Shown: positions 49,983 to 59,832, numbered from the stretch's first letter. The stretch is DNA of 64,000 nucleotides from Nocardiopsis listeri NBRC 13360 (GCF_001570765.1 NZ_BCSH01000036.1:1-64000), one strand, 5' to 3'. Notes: generated from the sequence alone by a model not told the origin. Numbers and translations: made by a program.

Positions 49983-50590
49983 GACTCCTCCAAGCCCACG
50001 AATTCACCGTCGTCGCCGCCCTCGACAACGGCCCCGACCTCCAAACGGCCCTCACCGAACACAAACCCGACGTCGCCGTCGTCGACGTACGCCTACCCCC
50101 CACCTTCACCGACGAAGGCCTCCAAGCCGCCATAGCCGCCCGCGCCCACATCCCCGGCCTGCCCATCCTCGTGCTCTCCCAGCACGTCGAACAGCTCTAC
50201 GCCCGCGAACTCCTCTCCGACGACACCGGAGGCGTCGGCTACCTCCTCAAGGACCGCGTCTTCGACGTCAACCAGTTCATCGAAGCCGTCCGCCGCGTCG
50301 CCTCCGGCGGAACCGCCATGGACCCCGCCGTCATCTCCCAACTCCTGGCCCGACAAGACCAGAGCGGCCCCCTGGCCCAACTCACCCCCCGCGAACGCGA
50401 AGTCCTCTCCGAAATGGCCGAAGGACGCTCCAACTCCGCCATCGCAGGACGCCTCTACATCACCGAAAAAGCCGTCAGCAAACACATCAACAACATCTTC
50501 ACCAAACTCGACCTACCACCCTCCTCCGACGACAGCCGCCGCGTCCTGGCCGTCCTCGCCTACCTCAACGGCCAAGACCCACACCAATAG
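49931..50590 (+). CDS. NarL/LuxR-family response regulator
   Basis: A 219-residue regulator. The receiver has RVVIAEDLALLRDGL, the phosphoacceptor Asp in DVAVVDVRLPPTFTDEG, Ser in ILVLSQHVEQLYA and Lys in YLLKDRVFDVNQFIE. The LuxR HTH is LTPREREVLSEMAEGRSNSA followed by EKAVSKHINNIFTKL. GTG 49931 lies inside the kinase gene, so translation is coupled. This receiver subtype (VDVRLPPTFTDEG) is typical of actinomycete NarL regulators paired with such kinases. Confidence 0.92.
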   Translation: MRVVIAEDLALLRDGLIRLLQAHEFTVVAALDNGPDLQTALTEHKPDVAVVDVRLPPTFTDEGLQAAIAARAHIPGLPILVLSQHVEQLYARELLSDDTGGVGYLLKDRVFDVNQFIEAVRRVASGGTAMDPAVISQLLARQDQSGPLAQLTPREREVLSEMAEGRSNSAIAGRLYITEKAVSKHINNIFTKLDLPPSSDDSRRVLAVLAYLNGQDPHQ

Positions 50591-50639
50591 ACGACCTTCG
50601 CCCCGCGCCTCCACCAGAACCCACCCCGAACACAACGAA

Positions 50640-50668
50640 GCGGCCGCGCCCCAAGGGACCGCGGCCGC
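50640..50668. terminator. Hairpin terminator between convergent genes
   Basis: GCGGCCGCG pairs with CGCGGCCGC, extended inward by CCC/GGG, between the response-regulator stop and the acyl-CoA synthetase-like gene. Confidence 0.75.
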
Positions 50669-50690
50669 AACCACCCACACTCAACAACCA

Positions 50691-52727
50691 CTAATCACGA
50701 CGCACCCGATACAACCCGTCGATCTCCTCCGAGAACGCACGCAACACCGCCTCCCGCCGCAACTCACCCGACGGACGCACCAACCCCGACTGCACCGTGA
50801 ACTCCTCGGCCAACACATGGAACGACCGCACCGCCAAATGCCGCGGCACACTCCGATTGGCCTCGTACACCAACCCCTGCACCTCACGCAGAAGATCCCG
50901 ATCCCCCGCGATCTCCTCCGGCGCCATCGACAACGGCCGCCCGTTCACCAACCGCCAGTACTCCAACTGATCACGCACCAACGTCACCAACGCACTGGCG
51001 AACGGACGCCCCTCCACTATCACCAACACCTGGCTGATCAACGGATGCGCCCGCAACCGCTCCTCGAACCCGGCCACCAACTCCGCGTCCGAGGACCGCT
51101 CCACCTCATCGGCACGCGCCACCACACCCGACTCCACCGACTCCGGCTCCGGCTCGGCCCGCACCACACGCGCCTGCGACACCCAAGGCTCCTCGAACCC
51201 CCCGGGCTCCTCCACCGAAACCACCGGCTCCACGACCTCCGGCACAGCGCTCAGGGCACGCTCCGGCTCCATCCCGGGCCCATCGCCCCGCCCCGGCACG
51301 AACCGCCCCGGCACCGGCTCCAACGAAGCCTGCGCCCGCACCCGGCCCCGCACCCTCACGAACCCGGCCTCGTCCACATCGGCCAACACACCCGTGGCCA
51401 ACCAACCCTCACGGAACGCCGCCCGCGTCCCCTCCACATCGGCCCAATACCCCAAGAACACCGCACCACCACGCAGGTGCAACTCACCCTCGGGCGAAAC
51501 CCACCAACGACGATCGGACAACACCCGACCCACCGTCCCCGGCACACGATCCCCCACCGCGTTGGCGCTGAACACCCCACCCGCCTCCGCGATGCCGTAC
51601 ACCTGCATCACCGGAACACCCACACCACCGAAGTAACTGTCCAACCGCTCCGGCAACCCACCACCCCAGCACACCGCCAGATGCACCCGACCGCCCAACA
51701 CATCCCGGATCTTGGAGAACGACCAGTCGTACATCGACCGCGACAACCGGGCCCAGGCACCCTTCTTCTTCGCCTGGTCGAACTGCACCGCGGCGTCCAT
51801 GGCCGCGTTGAACGTCCCCACCGAGTCCCAGTCCGTCGAATGCGCCGTGGCCCGCTCGGCCCCGTGCACACCCTCCAGATCCCTGGCCGTGCACACCAAC
51901 ACCGTCGGCTTGAAGCGCACCAACTCCGCACGCAACCGCCCGGGCGCCGCCACACCCAACCGGACCCCGGCCACCACACACGCCACCATCGTCGACAACC
52001 CCGGCAACTGCGACAACGGCAGATCCATCACCGCGCTCGCCCGCCCCGCGGCCAACTCCGACAGCCGCGGCCACATCCGATCCACCAGATCCGCCGCCGA
52101 CGACAACAACGCCCCGTGCGAGAGCACCACACCACGCATCGAACGCGACTCCGTGCTCACCGGGTACAACACCACCGCCGGATCCTCCGGCACCACCTCA
52201 TCCCGCCGAAAACGCACCGCCGTGGCGTCCATGTACGCACCCAGACCCACCACATCCGGCAAGGCCTCCTGGTACCGCCACACCCGCCCCAGATCCGGCA
52301 TCTCCCGCTGCAGACCCACCACGACACGATGCGCCCGCTCACCGGCGACCACCGCCACCGCCGGACGCACCTGACGCACCACATGCGCCAACCGCTCCGA
52401 GGAAGCCTCCACCGGCAACGGCACCAACACCCCGCGCACCGACCACACCGCGTACGCCAAACGCACCCAGTCGTGGTTCGAAGGCGCCACCACCAGCACC
52501 CGATCGCCATCGGAAACCCCGGCGGCCACCAGCCCCTTGGCCACCGACGTCACCTCGGTCGCGAACTCCCCCGCCGTCAGACGCTCCCAACGGTCCTCCA
52601 CCAGAACCGAGAACACCTGGGAGTGCGCGTCAGAGGTCGCCACGTCATAGACGTGGTCGCCCAACCCGGACTGTTCTCGCGCCAACGAACCGGGGGTCTC
52701 GCCCATAACCAACTCATCCTCTGCCAC
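50691..52727 (-). CDS. Acyl-CoA synthetase-like protein lacking catalytic motifs
   Basis: A 678-residue ANL-superfamily protein in the long-chain acyl-CoA synthetase class. The fold is clear (GVSDGDRVLVVAPSNHDWVR; VYGIAEAGGVFSANAVGDRV; GELHLRGGAVFLGYW). The functional motifs are changed: the P-loop (residues 188-200) reads YPVSTESRSMRGV without the usual Gly-rich T-G-x-P-K-G, GWLATGV replaces GWLxTGD, and the C-terminal catalytic Lys region is GELRREAV. A ~95-residue acidic, Pro-rich insert (about 465-560) separates the two lobes. It probably binds rather than activates acyl groups. Start GTG or ATG around 52727 is plausible. Confidence 0.8.
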   Translation of the reverse strand: MAEDELVMGETPGSLAREQSGLGDHVYDVATSDAHSQVFSVLVEDRWERLTAGEFATEVTSVAKGLVAAGVSDGDRVLVVAPSNHDWVRLAYAVWSVRGVLVPLPVEASSERLAHVVRQVRPAVAVVAGERAHRVVVGLQREMPDLGRVWRYQEALPDVVGLGAYMDATAVRFRRDEVVPEDPAVVLYPVSTESRSMRGVVLSHGALLSSAADLVDRMWPRLSELAAGRASAVMDLPLSQLPGLSTMVACVVAGVRLGVAAPGRLRAELVRFKPTVLVCTARDLEGVHGAERATAHSTDWDSVGTFNAAMDAAVQFDQAKKKGAWARLSRSMYDWSFSKIRDVLGGRVHLAVCWGGGLPERLDSYFGGVGVPVMQVYGIAEAGGVFSANAVGDRVPGTVGRVLSDRRWWVSPEGELHLRGGAVFLGYWADVEGTRAAFREGWLATGVLADVDEAGFVRVRGRVRAQASLEPVPGRFVPGRGDGPGMEPERALSAVPEVVEPVVSVEEPGGFEEPWVSQARVVRAEPEPESVESGVVARADEVERSSDAELVAGFEERLRAHPLISQVLVIVEGRPFASALVTLVRDQLEYWRLVNGRPLSMAPEEIAGDRDLLREVQGLVYEANRSVPRHLAVRSFHVLAEEFTVQSGLVRPSGELRREAVLRAFSEEIDGLYRVRRD

Positions 52728-52836
52728 GTCGGAAGGCGGGCCGCACCGTCCCCACCCGCCTCATTCGGGGAATCGAGCCCTACTGTGCCCATTTCTCCAC
52801 CGAACGGCAACCTAGGAGAAACCCCCGATCGCCGGC

Positions 52837-54087
52837 TCATCCCACCTTTACTCGCGCACCCCACACGAAAGAAAGCAACGACAACACCGCCACAGACGCC
52901 ATGACCACGGACATGCTCACCAACGAAGCCTCACCCGAAGGCGTCAACCCCGCCAAAGCCGCGATCGCACCACCCAACGCGAACTGCAACGAACCCATCA
53001 ACGCAGAAGCCGTACCGGCCACCGCCACCGGCTGACCGTCCAGAGCCGACACCGTCGCGTTCGGCATGATGAACCCGACACTGAGCATCATCATCGCCAA
53101 CAGCGCCGACACCATCCACAGCTGGGCCGCCCCGGTCAACGCCAACACCAACAGCGCCAGCACCGCGACCAACGCCAACAGAAGCCCCATCAGCAGCCGA
53201 CGCTTGGTATCCACCCGACCAACCAACAGGCCGTTGCCCTGCGTGCCCAACATCGACGCCAACGCGTTCACCGCGAACAACCATCCGTACGTCTGCGGCG
53301 AGACCCCGAACTCGTTCTGCGACACGAACGAGAACGCCGACACGTACGTGAACAACATCCCGAAGCTCAGCCCCAGCGACAGCACCGGCGCCACGAACCG
53401 CCGATCCCGCACCAACGAACCCACCGTCGCCGCCAACACCCGCGGCCCCTGCGCCCGACGCTCCGAGGCGGGCAACGACTCCGGCAGCCAGAACAACACC
53501 AGCACGAAACTCAGCGCCGCCATCACCGCCAGCACCCAAAAACTCAACTGCCAGGGTCCCACCAGCAGCAGCTGCGCCCCCACCATCGGAGCCAGCAACG
53601 GCGCCAACATCATCACCAGCGCCAGCCGCGAGAAGAACCGCACCGCGTCATCGCCCTGGAACATGTCGCGCACCACCGCACGCGCGATCACCGCGCCCGC
53701 GGCACCGGCCACACCCTGCGCGAACCGCAGCACGATGAACGCCGTCACGTTCGGCACGAACACGCACAACACCGAGGTGACCGTGAACAGGGCCACCCCC
53801 ACCAGCAACGGCCGCCGCCGACCCCAGGCATCGCTCATCGGCCCGATCACCAGCTGCCCCGCGGCCAACCCCAGCATGATCGCCGTCAGGGTCAACCCGA
53901 TCTGCGCCTCGGAGGTGCCCAGGTCCCGGGTGATCTGCGGGAACGCCGGCAGGTACATGTCGGTCGCCAACGGGCCCGTGGCCGTCAGCACACCCAGCAC
54001 CATCACCAACAACGCGATGGAACGACGCGATCGCACCTTGGGCCGGGCCACCTCTTCCGAGGGGGTGGGGGTGGTCGAGGTCTGCAC
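52837..54087 (-). CDS. Bcr/CflA-family drug efflux MFS transporter
   Basis: A 416-residue major facilitator with 12 hydrophobic helices. The first loop motif LGLAAGQLVIGPMSDAWGRR, then TDMYLPAFPQITRDL at the N-terminus and GAVIARAVVRDMF in helix 4-5, is characteristic of the Bcr/CflA drug-proton antiporters. A charged N-terminal tail precedes helix 1. It probably exports bicyclomycin-, florfenicol- or sulfonamide-like drugs. It is a single gene with 109 bp to its downstream neighbour. Confidence 0.9.
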   Translation of the reverse strand: MQTSTTPTPSEEVARPKVRSRRSIALLVMVLGVLTATGPLATDMYLPAFPQITRDLGTSEAQIGLTLTAIMLGLAAGQLVIGPMSDAWGRRRPLLVGVALFTVTSVLCVFVPNVTAFIVLRFAQGVAGAAGAVIARAVVRDMFQGDDAVRFFSRLALVMMLAPLLAPMVGAQLLLVGPWQLSFWVLAVMAALSFVLVLFWLPESLPASERRAQGPRVLAATVGSLVRDRRFVAPVLSLGLSFGMLFTYVSAFSFVSQNEFGVSPQTYGWLFAVNALASMLGTQGNGLLVGRVDTKRRLLMGLLLALVAVLALLVLALTGAAQLWMVSALLAMMMLSVGFIMPNATVSALDGQPVAVAGTASALMGSLQFALGGAIAALAGLTPSGEASLVSMSVVMASVAVLSLLSFVWGARVKVG

Positions 54088-54214
54088 GGGAACTCCACTT
54101 CAGGAACGGGGACGGGACGGGGGAAGCGCACCAGATGGTGCTAACCACTCCATAGCAACACCGAAGGGACGCGATTCGCTCCCCACCCGACCACACCGAA
54201 ACCTGTGATGTCCC

Positions 54215-54661
54215 TTACCCGGAGGAGATATTCGACCGCACCAGACGGTCCAACAACCTCTCCACCTCGGTCTCCGGATCCAACGTCAGACCACCATGCA
54301 CCGGCCCGGCCTGCACGATCGTGCTCCGCGGAGCGGTGAGCCACCGGAACCGCGGCCCGGGACGCTCCCCCGCGGCCTGCCCGGCCTCCTCCCCACCGCG
54401 GCACATCCGCTCCACCGCATCCAGGGCCCGACGCACACCCACCACGTCCACACCCGGATCCAACGCACGAAGCCGGTCCTCGTCCAGGTCCCAACGCGCG
54501 GCCAGGAACGCGCGCTCCTGGCTGTAGAGGATCACCCCGGCGTTGACGCACTCACCACGTTCCAGGCACGGCACCACACGCAGCAGCGCGTACTCGAACA
54601 CCGCCCGATCACGTTCGATGCCCACCTGACCGGTGGTCACCACGCTGTAGCGCTCACTCAT
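54215..54661 (-). CDS. DUF3037 protein paired with HipA-like kinase
   Basis: A 148-residue protein. FEYALLRVVPCLERGECVNA with GVILYSQERAFLAARW is the defining DUF3037 block; RWLTAPRSTIVQAGPVHGG is the second conserved part. Its ATG overlaps the HipA-like gene stop by four bases (54658-54661), so they form a coupled pair, an association that recurs in actinomycetes and other bacteria. The function of DUF3037 is unknown; the pairing suggests a partner or substrate of the kinase. Confidence 0.87.
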   Translation of the reverse strand: MSERYSVVTTGQVGIERDRAVFEYALLRVVPCLERGECVNAGVILYSQERAFLAARWDLDEDRLRALDPGVDVVGVRRALDAVERMCRGGEEAGQAAGERPGPRFRWLTAPRSTIVQAGPVHGGLTLDPETEVERLLDRLVRSNISSG

Positions 54662-55425
54662 GAGCCCACCTCCGGAAGCCAGGAACGATCGGCCATACGG
54701 GCCAGCAGATGGCGAACGTAGGCCTCACGCACGGCCTCGGGCGTATCGAACCCGGGTTCTTCCTCCAGCCACACGTCGGGCACCAGCTCCACCACACCGC
54801 GCAACAGCTCCTCGTCCACCAACGGCGCGAGCGCGGCGTCGGCCGCGGCCAACGCCGGGGAGAAACTCGACAGCACGTGGTCGGAGGCGTCGTAGGGGCG
54901 GGAGACGAACCGGTCGGCGTTGGCCCAGGAGTGATGGAAGATCAGCGTGGCACCGTGGTCGATCAGGTAGGGCGCACCGTGCCACATCAGCATGTTCGGA
55001 TTGCGCCAGGAACGGTCCACGTTGCCGGTCAGGGCGTCGAGCCACAGCACCCGCCCGGCGAAGACCGGGTCGACCTCGAAGGTCAGTGGATCGAAGCCCA
55101 ACGAACCCGGCAGGAAGTCCATCCCCAGGTTCAGCCCCTCACTGGCCTTGAGCAGCTCTTGGACCTCCGGGTCGGGTTCACCGCGACCGATGACGGCATC
55201 GAACTCCACCAAGGCCAGCTCGGGAACCGGCAACCCCAGGGCACGCCCCAACTCACCGGTGATGACCTCCGCGATCAGGGTCTTGCGCCCTTGCCCGGCC
55301 CCGATGAACTTGACCACGTACATCCCCAGGTCGTCGGCCTCGACCAGACCGGGGAGCGAACCTCCTTCGCGGAGCGGTAGCACGTACCGCGTCGCGATCA
55401 CTTTCTTCAGCACAGCGGCCAGCAT
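54658..55425 (-). CDS. HipA-family kinase
   Basis: A protein of about 255 residues with a compact HipA-like kinase fold: LREGGSLPGLVEADDLGMYV with VKFIGAGQGRKTLIAEVITG (ATP-binding Lys), the catalytic LDALTGNVDRSWRNPNMLMW, and YLIDHGATLIF for the metal-binding Asp. It is shorter than toxin HipA (about 440 residues) and lacks a HipB partner; DUF3037 is encoded directly downstream instead. ATG 55425 (MLAAVLKKVIATRYVLPLRE) fits the family better than GTG 55440. Toxin activity is not implied. Confidence 0.85.
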   Translation of the reverse strand: MLAAVLKKVIATRYVLPLREGGSLPGLVEADDLGMYVVKFIGAGQGRKTLIAEVITGELGRALGLPVPELALVEFDAVIGRGEPDPEVQELLKASEGLNLGMDFLPGSLGFDPLTFEVDPVFAGRVLWLDALTGNVDRSWRNPNMLMWHGAPYLIDHGATLIFHHSWANADRFVSRPYDASDHVLSSFSPALAAADAALAPLVDEELLRGVVELVPDVWLEEEPGFDTPEAVREAYVRHLLARMADRSWLPEVGS

Positions 55426-55656
55426 AGTTCCGGTGATCACGCGCGCGGCGTGGGCCGCGGTGCCGACCGACCGATCGCGAGTAGGACCAGCGGGGCGAGG
55501 AACGCGTCAGCGGCCCACTGCCGGATCGAGCCGGTCGACCTTCGCCACCATCCACCGATCGTCACGACAGCGTCTTCTATCCACCCCTGAACACGTTCTA
55601 GAACCATTCCACCTCGACCACGACACGCCCAACAACCCTCTGAGCAAAATAATTAG

Positions 55657-55723
55657 AGGTGGGCGGCGTAGCCGCTCGAATTCATTTTTTCAGAGTAGCT
55701 TTTACATAAAAGCTACTCCACCT
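55657..55723. other. AT-rich element with three-stem folding potential
   Basis: AGGTGG (55657-55662) pairs with CCACCT (55718-55723) and encloses two hairpins: GCGGC-GTA-GCCGC (55663-55675) and GAGTAGCTTTT-ACAT-AAAAGCTACTC (55693-55718), with T6 between them. It lies in the 466-bp gap upstream of the HipA-like gene; nothing else in the gap is recognisable. It may be a small RNA, a miniature insertion element or a terminator complex. Confidence 0.5.
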
Positions 55724-55891
55724 TTATGACGTAGATCTATACCGGTGGGACAGAGAACCCGCGCATGCTTCCCATGGATCTCGGCCGCTCATCCCGAAAC
55801 CGGCGGGGAGGACCCGAGCCCTCCCCCGGGAAGACCCGCCCTCGACCACCTCGGCCTCCCCCCACCCCACCCACGCCCGGCTCCATCGGGC

Positions 55892-56596
55892 TCAGAGGTT
55901 GTCCTCGGGCTGCTCTCCCCACTCCTCTTCGCCGTCCTGCCCCGGACCGGGCAACGTCGGCACCGGGGTGGGCTCGGTCTCCTCCCCCGGTGAGGGCTCC
56001 TGCTCAGGGTCGGACTCCTCGGCCTGCTCCTGCTCGGGCTGCGGGGGCGGTTCCGGCTGAGGGAACTGCATCAACCACAGGTACAGCGCGAACACCAACA
56101 GCAACAACAACAACAACAGCGCCCCCAGGGCACCGATGAGCCACCAGTTGGCCTCACCACGGGCCACCCTGCTGTCGCGCGCACCGGTCAGGCCGCTCCA
56201 GCGCACCGCCGACACGCCCCGCTCCCCCGCCCAGTGCGGCATCACCATCGGGCCACTGCGCACCACCGGACCACCCCGACCGGCACGCTCCAAGAACGCC
56301 CCCGCGTCCTCCTCCGAACCCTCCTGATGGGGACAGGCCACCCACAGGGCCGAACGACCCTTGGTGCGAGCCGCCACCACCTGGTCACCGCGCTCCACCT
56401 CCCGGGCGAAACGCTCACGGGTGGGCTCGTCGATCCCGGCGGCATCGTTGAGCATGGCCACGCTCACCTGGCGCCCGGCCTTGTCCCTGCCCAGGTAGAC
56501 CACGCCCAGCCGCGACTCGCGCAACCGACCCGACAACCGATACCCGCCCAGTTGACGCGGATCCCCCTCGTGCAGCCCCATCGTGGGAACCGACAT
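55892..56596 (-). CDS. Membrane-anchored protein with kinase N-lobe remnant
   Basis: A 234-residue protein. Residues ~14-60 (LGGYRLSGRLRESRLGVVYL, then GRDKAGRQVSVAMLNDA) match the start of actinomycete Ser/Thr kinases, but the Gly-rich loop is altered (RESRLG for GEGGMG), the ATP-binding Lys is replaced (VSVAML), and the rest of the kinase is missing. A single transmembrane helix (LIGALGALLLLLLLLVFALY, near residue 155) leads to an acidic Pro/Glu-rich tail. It cannot be an active kinase. It is divergent from moxR. Confidence 0.7.
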   Translation of the reverse strand: MSVPTMGLHEGDPRQLGGYRLSGRLRESRLGVVYLGRDKAGRQVSVAMLNDAAGIDEPTRERFAREVERGDQVVAARTKGRSALWVACPHQEGSEEDAGAFLERAGRGGPVVRSGPMVMPHWAGERGVSAVRWSGLTGARDSRVARGEANWWLIGALGALLLLLLLLVFALYLWLMQFPQPEPPPQPEQEQAEESDPEQEPSPGEETEPTPVPTLPGPGQDGEEEWGEQPEDNL

Positions 56597-56768
56597 CGAC
56601 GTACCCCCTTCCATCGACCTGCCCCACGAGCGACGGCCATCGTTCCCACCACCCGTGCCGTGAACCGAACCACGGCCCCGGAAACAGGTAGTGTCGCCCA
56701 CAGGTGATCCAAAACCTACTCCTCATGGTGCCCTCACGGTCGGCACCGACGTACTGGGAAGGCGGGAC

Positions 56769-57833
<1,065 letters not shown>

Positions 57834-57846
57834 GGGGAGGCCGACC

Positions 57847-58815
57847 GTGAACGCACCCGCCATCGGCACCGACCCCCGGCTCCGGGCCGCCCTGCGCCGC
57901 CTGGACCTGCGTATCGTGCAACGCCTGGACGGCCTGCTGCACGGCGAACACCTGGGGCTGCGCCTGGGGCCGGGTTCGGAGGCCGCCGAGGCGCGCCTGT
58001 ACCAGCCCGGCGAGGACGACGTGCGTCACATGGACTGGGCCGTCACCGCCCGGACCGACGTCCCTCACGTGCGCGACCTGGTCGCCGACCGCGAACTGGA
58101 GAGCTGGACCCTGCTGGACATGTCCCCCAGCATGGACTTCGGCACCGGTATGTACTCCAAACGCGAGGTGGCCGTGGGTGCGCTGGTGGCCGCCAACCTG
58201 CTCACCCAACGAGTGGGCGACCGCTTCGGTGCCCACTTCCTGCACCAGGGTCGAGTGCGCCGTTGGCCCGCCCGCTCGGGCAAGGAGGCCCTCTTGGCGT
58301 TGCTGGCCACCATCGCGGCCGCCCCGACCGGCGACCAGCGCGCCATCGACCCCGAGGGCGCCACCCTGGCCGACGCCGTCACCGATCTGGTGCACACCCG
58401 GCGCAGACGCGGCCTGCGCGTGGTCGTCTCCGACTTCCTGGACACCCCCGCCTTCGGTGGCACCGTCACCTGGGAACGTCCTCTACGTCAGTTGTCCGCG
58501 CGCCACCAGGTACTGGTGGTCGAGGTCCTGGACCCCCGTGAACTGGACGTGCCCGAGGTGGGCGACGTGGCCCTGCGCGATCCGACCACCGGTCGGGTAC
58601 GCGACGTGCGTCTGACCCGGGCAGTGCGCGAGCGGTACCGTGAGGCCGCCACGACCCAACGTGAGGCCATCCGCGCGGCACTGCGCCGCTGCGGCGTTCA
58701 GCACCTGGTGTTGCGCACCGACCGGGACTGGGTATTGGACATCGCGCGGTTCGTGATCGGACAACGACGTACCGCGCACCACATGGCCCGCCACACCCCG
58801 GGGGTTCCCCGGTGA
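57847..58815 (+). CDS. DUF58 domain protein
   Basis: A 322-residue protein. GLRLGPGSEAAEARLYQPGE with DDVRHMDWAVTARTDVPHVR is the DUF58 signature; WTLLDMSPSMDFGT follows and resembles a VWA-like MIDAS strand (DMSPSM), then LRVVVSDFLDT. DUF58 proteins regularly lie between moxR and VWA genes, as here, and probably form a complex with them. GTG 57847 lies 13 bases after the moxR stop. No signal peptide; likely cytoplasmic. Confidence 0.9.
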   Translation: MNAPAIGTDPRLRAALRRLDLRIVQRLDGLLHGEHLGLRLGPGSEAAEARLYQPGEDDVRHMDWAVTARTDVPHVRDLVADRELESWTLLDMSPSMDFGTGMYSKREVAVGALVAANLLTQRVGDRFGAHFLHQGRVRRWPARSGKEALLALLATIAAAPTGDQRAIDPEGATLADAVTDLVHTRRRRGLRVVVSDFLDTPAFGGTVTWERPLRQLSARHQVLVVEVLDPRELDVPEVGDVALRDPTTGRVRDVRLTRAVRERYREAATTQREAIRAALRRCGVQHLVLRTDRDWVLDIARFVIGQRRTAHHMARHTPGVPR

Positions 58816-58834
58816 GGCGCGCCGACGCGCACAA

Positions 58835-58855
58835 GGCGTGGGAGGGCCCCACGCC
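58835..58855 (+). other. Intercistronic hairpin in the moxR operon
   Basis: GGCGTGGG and CCCACGCC form an 8-bp stem with a five-base loop between the DUF58 and VWA genes. It could tune the relative expression of the downstream gene. Confidence 0.4.
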
Positions 58856-58884
58856 GCCGACGTTGACGGGGGACTGAGGCCGCC

Positions 58885-59832
58885 ATGACCTTCCTGGAAC
58901 CCCAGCGGCTCTGGTGGCTGCTGCTCATCGTGGTGTTGGTGGCCGCCTACGTGTTCGCCCAACGTCAGCGGCGCGACTACACGTTGCGCTTCACCAACCT
59001 GGAACTGCTGGACCAGGTCGCCCCGCACCGGCCCGACGTCCGTCGGCACGTCCCGGCCGGTCTGTTCGCCATGACGGTCGCGGTCCTGATCGCGGCCATG
59101 GCGGTCCCGGCGATGCCGGTGGAGGCCCCGCGTGAGCGGGCCACGATCATCGTGGCGGTGGACGTGTCGTTGTCCATGGCCGCCACCGACATCGAACCCG
59201 ACCGGTTGCACGCGGCGAAGGAGTCGGCGCGCGGGTTCGTGGAGACCCTGCCCGACCGGTTCAACGTCGGGTTGGTCTCCTTCTCCTCCACCGCCACAGT
59301 GGTCTCCCCGCCCACCCAGGACCACTCCGCGGTCACCGGTTCCATCGAGGGGTTGCGGCTGGGCCCGGGCACCGCGATCGGCGAGGGGGTCTTCGCCTCG
59401 ATGGAGGCCATCCGCGGTTTCGACGAGGAGGCGCAGGAGGACCCTCCGCCCTCGGCCATCGTGCTGCTCTCCGACGGCGAGAACACCAGCGGCCGCGACA
59501 TCGCCCAGGCCTCCGCGGCCGCCGCCGAGCAGGAGGTGCCCGTCTCCACGATCGCCTTCGGCAGTGGTGCGGCGATGATCGAGATCGACGGCTACCAGGT
59601 GCCTGCCGACATCGACAAGGAGGCCCTGCGGGGTCTGGCCCAGGACACCGACGGTCACTTCTACGAGGCCGAGAGCGAGACCGAGCTGGACGAGGTCTAC
59701 GAGGACATCGGCTCCTCGTTGGGCACCGAGTACGTCCATGAGGAGATCGTCACGCGCTTCGTCATGGTCGCGCTCCTGTTGTCGATGGCCACCGCTTTGA
59801 CGTCCCTGCTGTGGTTCCAGCGCCTTCCCTGA
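58885..59832 (+). CDS. VWA-domain membrane protein (BatA-like)
   Basis: A 315-residue protein. Two N-terminal hydrophobic helices (about residues 9-25 and 58-78) flank a short cytoplasmic part; a von Willebrand A domain with MIDAS residues in IIVAVDVSLSMAATDI and later VLLSDGENTSGRDI follows; a final helix (VMVALLLSMATALTSLLWF) closes the protein. This is the BatA/aerotolerance-type layout normally encoded with MoxR and DUF58. The VWA domain should face the periplasm/exterior and bind a partner through a metal. Confidence 0.9.
   Translation: MTFLEPQRLWWLLLIVVLVAAYVFAQRQRRDYTLRFTNLELLDQVAPHRPDVRRHVPAGLFAMTVAVLIAAMAVPAMPVEAPRERATIIVAVDVSLSMAATDIEPDRLHAAKESARGFVETLPDRFNVGLVSFSSTATVVSPPTQDHSAVTGSIEGLRLGPGTAIGEGVFASMEAIRGFDEEAQEDPPPSAIVLLSDGENTSGRDIAQASAAAAEQEVPVSTIAFGSGAAMIEIDGYQVPADIDKEALRGLAQDTDGHFYEAESETELDEVYEDIGSSLGTEYVHEEIVTRFVMVALLLSMATALTSLLWFQRLP

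Noticed and set aside
47042-50590. A 1182-codon open frame on the plus strand
   Set aside because: Only its last ~219 codons (from 49931) are the response regulator. The rest is antisense to peptide deformylase and SUKH and out of frame with the kinase; C-rich composition removes stop codons.
50817-52904. A 695-codon plus-strand frame opposite the acyl-CoA synthetase-like gene
   Set aside because: Antisense shadow rich in Arg, His and Pro; the minus-strand frame has the ANL-superfamily landmarks.
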